DNA from: Bilabrum cf. latius
Taxonomy: Eukaryota > Bigyra: Bicosoecida > Bigyra > Bicosoecida
Length of the DNA: 64,000 nucleotides
Assembly: GCA_965178125.1 (NCBI GenBank)
Contig: OZ237736.1
Coordinates: 372,001-436,000, forward strand
Direction of reading: 5' to 3'
The notes beneath the pieces are model-generated. The model worked only from the letters and a program-made list of their open reading frames with translations, was not told the DNA's origin and ran no database searches. Of the stretch, positions 59,086 to 64,000 are shown one piece after another (the first letter of the stretch is position 1; every line of letters starts with the position of its first letter). The position numbers and the translations under genes are program-made.

Positions 59086-59632
59086 TTACGACGTACCGGT
59101 GGTCTTAGAGCCACCGCTTGAACCACCACTCCCTCCCCCAGAAGAACCTCTAGCGCCCCCGAATGGGGCCCCTGCCGCAGCCTCTGCCTCTTTCCTGGAG
59201 GCGTCCTGCAGCAAGTCCGTCTCTACCTCCATGGCAGGGACCTGGACGTATCGAACCACGGAGCCGCGAATGAAAATATTCTTGATTGTAGCCTGCATAC
59301 GAAGAAATAATGAATAATGCGCTCTTTGTGGGGCTGCAGCATGTGCTGCTCTGCACTGCTGTTCAGATGAAACGTCTTACCAGCTGTGGGAACCGCTTTG
59401 CATCGATCACCCTTGCATTGTCAAGCTTAAAATTCAAATACTGGTCGACACTATGCAGAATTCCCGAGATCTAGACTTCATTCTTAAGCTCTATCTGGAC
59501 AGGCTTGCCAACCAGTGTCTTGAAGAATGACACGAACAGCTGCGGGCAAATCGAAACAAAGAAGGGGCTCTCAAGAATGTACAGAGGACATAATGCTGCT
59601 TTTAAGTGTGAGATCGCTCCTGTACTCACCAT
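59086..59632 (-). CDS. LSM2: U6 snRNA-associated Sm-like protein LSm2
   Basis: 122 residues. Exon 1 is only the ATG as coding sequence (59632-59630), directly followed by a GTGAGT donor. Exon 2 is 59539-59381 and exon 3 59292-59086, with introns of 90 and 88 nt. The protein reads MLFVSFFKTLVGKPVQIELK, ISGILHSVDQYLNFKL, then IKNIFIRGSVVRYVQVP and DLLQDASRKEAEA, matching LSm2 throughout, plus a Gly/Ser tail. TAG at 59473 sits between NEV and ISG in the Sm1 motif, where orthologues vary among polar residues, so Gln fits. The stop is TAA (59088-59086), with TGA five codons later. Known: a subunit of the LSm1-7 (mRNA decay) and LSm2-8 (U6 snRNP) rings. Confidence 0.93.
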
Positions 59633-59755
59633 TATCAAAGGATTATTGGCTGCTGCAGCGGGGCCGGCTTGGCGCCGCGCATTCATGGGGTTCCGCTGTA
59701 GTTGCATTGCGCTGTGGCGCATCGCGAGTTCTTTCGCGATGTCCATTTCGTTGCA
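59633..59755. promoter_or_regulatory. Bidirectional promoter between LSM2 and WDR18
   Basis: 123 bp separate the divergent start codons of two RNA-processing genes, so the core promoters must be shared or overlapping. It suggests co-expression (inference). Confidence 0.5.
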
Positions 59756-62127
59756 ATGGCGCACGCAGATGTCACCATAGCCTCTGCCAGCGAAGACGGT
59801 ACATTATTATGTTGGGATGCATCCAGTCTGACCCCCTTGAGTCGGCACAACCAGGCGACGTTGTAGCGAAACTGTAAGACGAGGCACACAGACTGCCCAG
59901 GTGCAACAGCAACACTGCTGCTAGCACCGGACATAATTGATTCGTAGAACATGCAGTTTATCACGGGATAGAGTGTATTCCGCACATTTCCTGCATTTGG
60001 ATGATCGCAGGTCTCAGGGTTGTCAACGGGTGCACCCCAGACTCTGTCATGCCGAGCGCACAGTACCTGTCAGGGGTGCATGCCTCAAAGCCGTCTTTCT
60101 GCAGCTGGCGCTTCGCAAAGACTTCCCCAGCGCTCTAGTTTTCTGCTCCAGAGCGTCTGTCGTGCCTTGCCTACTGCCCCACAGGCACCTTCGCAGCTGC
60201 GGGGTCCTCGAGCGGCCGCTTGTATGTGTGGGACGTCACCTCGGGTGCTCTCCAGGGCGTCATCAGGGCACACCTTAGGGGCGTATCGGCCGTCGAGTTC
60301 AACTCCTCGGGCGATCAGATCGTGACCGGAGGGGAGGACGGCCAGATCCACCTGTGGTTCCTTCAGGAGATCATCGGCCTGCCGTACGGGCCGGGGGGCA
60401 GGGCCAAAGCAGTCGCCGGGCTTGGGCTGCCCGCCGCATCGGGAAAGGCACCCGCGGGGAGCGGCGCGTCATTGCAAGCTGCATCATCATCATCATCATC
60501 ATCATCGTCGTCGTCGTCGTCGTCCTCGGCAGCTGCCGCTGGTAGGCAGCCGGCCGCCAGCCCCTTCGCGGGAGGAATTGGGCCCGGTTCAGGCATCATG
60601 AGCATGGGCGGCATGGGCGGGCGGGCCTCCCGAGAGAACAGGGTGCGACCAACGGTCACGTGGAGGCACAGCCCGTTGCCGATCACCGCACTGCGGTGCG
60701 CCCCGGGGGATATTGGTGGGTCCTTCCGTTTTGTGGCGAGTTCCAAAGACGGTGCAGTCCACAGATACCTGTCTTGCCTCAGAGATGGCCCGGAGCTGCG
60801 TGTGAAGCTGCCGGGGGGTGAGACCCCCGAGTGCCTGTGCATCGACTCGGTGACCGGCACCGCGCTCGCCGGCTGTTCCTCGGGAAACATCGCGTTCGTG
60901 GACTGGAGCGGGGTGGTGGCGGCTTCTGCACACTCGTCACACCAGGGAGCCCCGGGGGCTGCAAGCAGCGGGAGCGGCGGGAGTGCCGCCGCGGCAGCAG
61001 CCCCTTCCCAGGAGGCGAGCAAGGGTGTCTCGCTGTTCCCCGCCCACTCGGGTGCAGTGCATTGTGCCGCCTCGCTGGTGGGACCCGGCCGAGACGTGGC
61101 CGTGACGGGGGGCGCTGACGGCAAGTGCTTGGTGTGGGATGTGCCTCGGAGGGTGTGCCTGCGCGTCTTTGACAGGCATCAGGCACCCGTGATGGCCCTC
61201 GAAGTGTTCCCCGCCAACCCGCTAGCGCACTTCACGGGCGGGGCCGTGGGCGTGAGCGGGTCGTCCGCCGGTGGTGCGTCATCTGGGGCAGCGGCGGGCG
61301 CGTCAGGGAACAAATCCGGAGCCAGGCCCGGGGCCGCCGCGGTGCTGCTGCCTCCCGTGCAGCTCAGGAAACAGCCGGCCAGCTCCACCGACTCGGAGCC
61401 GATAGTCCAAGGTTCCTCGGATCGATCGATTCCGAGTTACTCGCTGCCCTCGGGGAACACTGCAGCACTGGCCGCGTGCGAGGAGTACAACCTCAAGGTG
61501 CTTGCTGAGGCGGGCGCGGCGCCGGTCACGCGAGCCCCCCACGTCCCGCGCACGATCATCCTAGACAGGACCCGGCTTCCTGACGATAGCCTCGAAGCGA
61601 TGGGTGCGATGGATAGGGAGCTGGACGAGAAGCTGGCTGGGATGGTCAGCAGCAGGGCAAAGATGGTGCTTGAGGCCATCCGGACCACGGGCTCGGCGGA
61701 CGTGATCGAGTCGATGTTCCAGCCGGTGCACAGGGGAGGGGGGTGGGTGGGCGGGGGGTTGACCGCTGAGGTTGGGGCGAGCGGTGCGGTGAGCAGCAGT
61801 GGCATTGCCGGCAGCCTTGCCGCTGCTTCGAGTGCTAGCGCGGGTCCCCCTTCGAGTGGATCGGCGGCGATGGCGGCTGAATCAGATGGCGGCAATTGTG
61901 ATGCCGACGGGAAGAGTCCCTCCAAACGAGCACGCGTAGAAGCCGTCGAGAGCAAAGGACAAGGCAGCAGCACCCCCATGGAGGGAGCGTCCGGCGATAG
62001 CCAGGCAAGCGAGACTGACGACAAGGGAACCGCGAAGCAAATCGCAGCTCTGCGCCAGGAGAACGAAAGGTGGCGCGCGGTGGCAAAGCAGCTGTCAGCT
62101 CGGCTAGGGATCAAGTTGCCGTCTTGA
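59756..62127 (+). CDS. WDR18: WDR18/IPI3 pre-60S ribosome biogenesis factor
   Basis: 777 residues, exons 59756-59972 and 60011-62127, joined by a 38-nt intron (GTGTAT...GATCGCAG, phase 1). WD40 repeats: MAHADVTIASASEDGTLLCW, then RLSCLAYCPTGTFAAAG and LYVWDVTSGALQ, VTGGEDGQIHLW, WRHSPLPITALRC, VTGGADGKCLVWD. The C-terminus ends in a short coiled coil (QIAALRQENERWRAVAKQL), as in WDR18. Long Ser/Gly/Ala inserts, including a TCA/TCG repeat near 60485-60530, explain the size (human 432). TAGs at 59864, 59945, 59969 and 60136 are read as Gln; the last precedes FSAPERLSCLAY in a repeat that aligns without a gap. Stop TGA. Known: part of the Rix1/PELP1-TEX10-WDR18 complex on pre-60S particles. Confidence 0.88.
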
Positions 62128-62170
62128 GTGTTGTCTTGCAATCTGTATTTGAGTGCAATGTGATCGAAGC

Positions 62171-64000
62171 ATGGATGGTCTACATTGGTAAGTGCATTTC
62201 GACCTTCTTGGATCTAGGTTCGCAGGCCCATGCTTGCTCAACGCGGATACATGGGCTGGACAAATTCGGAGCCAACTTGGAGTTAACGCCGATGCGACGC
62301 GTGGCCGTAGACCGTGCAGTCATCCTGCTCGCTGCATCGACTGCAGTCCAGGAAGCACTGCTGTAGTACCGCAAATTGATATGCTTAAGAAGTCAGATCA
62401 AACTATCAGCGACACTAGCAGCGATAATCAACCTGCGAGGAAGAGAAATCGCGTATTTACACCAGACCGTCGGCAACAAGTTCGCGAAGCTAGCCGTCTA
62501 CTTCGATAGAAGCGCAGGCAAGAGATATAGCAGCTACGGGATCGAGTTGAAGAGCTTGAAAAGGAGAATGCTGATTTGCACGCACAACTGGTGCAAGTAC
62601 CCGTGTAGACTAGCTCGCTCGCAGTGGGCCAAACTGTCTTCCGTAGTGGAGTAGCAGCTCTAGAACCGCCTGTTACACAATTAAGGGAGAAATCTTAGGA
62701 ACGTCCTGCTAGACATCCTATTGGAAGTGGCATACAACAGCAAGGTGCCGCCCTGCTTTCGCAATATACCGGTGAGTGGTGAAAGAATCGTGGCAGATCG
62801 AGCCACGCCAGCGCTCGCTCGCTCGAGAATTATCACAGCTCATATTGTGGCTGCAACAGACAGTCACGCTGCTACTTCGAAATTGATGTTAAATCATTTT
62901 CATCGTTCACAGGTAAAGGTGTTTTGCACATGGAGTCGCCGGAAAGACCAGCAACTCGTGCGGCGAAGGGCAGATTTGCGGCGGTACTGCCTTGCAACAG
63001 ATCACGTGGATTTCACGTCGTCACAAGTGAAGACCGCGCTTCAAGTACCGTTCAAGCCCGAAAACTTAGAGGAGTATCCTGCGCGCTGGACTTTCCGGGT
63101 ATTCGAGGCGCTGCACCGCCAAGTGATTAGCTCCCAGAGTCTCAGGCGCCTAGATTGATAGCAGTGCCGATTCAACAGCCGGCACAGACGTTCATCAAAG
63201 CGCCCAACCCTTTGCTACCAACAGCACTAGCAGCTGTCGATGATTCGGTTCTGCTGAGACGACAAAACTATTTGCGACCGCCGCTGAAAGACTCGCATCT
63301 GCTGCGCGAACCAGTGCATTCAGCTGCAAATCCCAATGGAAGATTACCCGGCGAGTACACGGGGATACAAGGAGCGCCATTTGTCTCGCAGTCCAGCCAT
63401 CACTACATGCTCGGTGGATCGACTGGGCGGCCTTGGTCAGCCGCCGCCTCGAGAGATTACCCGGACCTTGGCCATCGGACAGCGGCATGGCAGAAATAGC
63501 AGCAGCAACACCAACAAGACATCGGTCGCGGTGGTGCATCACATATGCAGGCAGACGGGCAAGCAGGCAGCCTTCCCGTGCCTCCCACCATGGCAGCATC
63601 CGGATCATGGCCATCGTCAGAACCTCCCACCATGGCAGCATCCGGATCATGGCCATCGTCAGGACGAGCTTTGAGAACGTCCACCGAGCAGCCGAAAAGG
63701 CAGTAGCAACAGCAGCACGGCAGTGGTGCGTGGCAGTTTAGGCTATCCCTTTTCGGGCCGAAGCAGACCAGCGTTTCCTGCGGCATAGCACCCTGCTCAG
63801 CACCGCCGCCACCCCCGCCCGATTCCTCGTCATCATCGACCACCGCAACGGTGCCAGAGGCCCGATCAGGGGCTGAGGCTGTAGCGTCAATAAAACTCAG
63901 CTAGCACACTGCTGATGAACACAAGCATGTCTCTGTCGTCACCAGCGCTTCCCAGTCCAGGTCACCCAGCAGCAGGGAGTCCAGCAGCTCGATTCAGTGG
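62171..64000 (+). CDS. bZIP transcription factor (3' end outside window)
   Basis: Exons 62171-62187, 62347-62771 and 62913-beyond 64000; introns of 159 nt (GTAAGT...CTGCAG) and 141 nt (GTGAGT...TTCACAG), both phase-consistent. Exon 2 carries a basic region and leucine zipper: VREASRLLR-Q-KRRQEI-Q-QLRD, then RVEELEKENADLHAQL, with Leu/Val heptads. The usual bZIP Asn appears replaced (VREAS rather than NREAS). The rest is low-complexity, with poly-Gln/Pro/Ser stretches typical of activation regions. TAGs at 62507, 62528, 62606, 62696, 63128, 63497, 63704 and 63902 are read as Gln. Those at 63497 and 63704 sit inside Gln runs (K-Q-QQQHQQ, RQ-Q-QQQH), and two sit in the bZIP helix. It would bind DNA as a dimer in the nucleus; targets unknown. 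No stop before the window edge. Confidence 0.82.
63581..63664 (+). repeat. 42-bp tandem duplication in the bZIP gene
   Basis: Two copies (63581-63622 and 63623-63664), identical except near the last bases, encode PPTMAASGSWPSSE/G twice. In-frame, so it lengthens the low-complexity region only. Confidence 0.95.

Overview
The window is nuclear DNA from a GC-rich, gene-dense eukaryotic microbe. Evidence for this is GT-AG introns (38-411 nt, many within conserved domains), signal peptides, a tRNA without encoded CCA, a LINE-type reverse transcriptase, and eukaryote-only genes (LSM2, LYAR, WDR18, WDR75, HYOU1, CaM kinase). I cannot fix the lineage. A free-living protist with two-component signalling, TKL and CaM kinases and a fungal-type mitochondrial ARG5,6 fits.

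The main result is that TAG is a sense codon, almost certainly Gln. By hand I count about 98 in-frame TAGs in roughly 19 genes. They fall at the Gln of RCC1 G-Q-L-G motifs, inside kinase, LSm, RT, WD40 and bZIP domains, within poly-Gln runs, and in a signal peptide. No gene I could delimit ends in TAG: about 15 end in TGA and 4 in TAA. Conventional ORF calling therefore splits most genes here. One in-frame TAA (56541) is the only exception on the TAA side.

Layout. 1-1750 (-): membrane sensor histidine kinase, cut by the window edge. 1953-4454 (+): 5'-truncated LINE reverse transcriptase. 4897-16002 (+): a giant secreted/membrane protein (RCC1 propeller, IPT/TIG repeats, Cys-rich stalk, about seven membrane helices). 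16288-19979 (-): two unrecognised genes. 20329-24741 (-): theta/nu-like family A DNA polymerase without helicase. 25050-30193 (+): a nucleoside-monophosphate kinase fused to a CaMKII-type hub domain, a DUF445 membrane protein, and a secreted glycosidase-like protein. 30337-35409 (-): multi-TM TKL-type kinase, divergent from a CaM kinase at 35558-36967 (+). 37102-40158 (-): HYOU1/GRP170 chaperone, divergent from ARG5,6 (40293-43433, +). 43998-48756 (+): two low-complexity unknown genes, one with a 308-bp GCTGGT microsatellite. 48936-62127: a run rich in ribosome-biogenesis/RNA genes (WDR75, LYAR, LSM2, WDR18) with a tRNA-Val and a Cys-rich membrane protein. 62171-64000 (+): bZIP protein running off the end.

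Functional themes are sensing and phosphorylation (two polytopic receptor kinases, CaMK, hub-domain kinase), secretory-pathway proteins, and nucleolar/RNA processing. Several gene pairs share divergent promoters of 120-310 bp.
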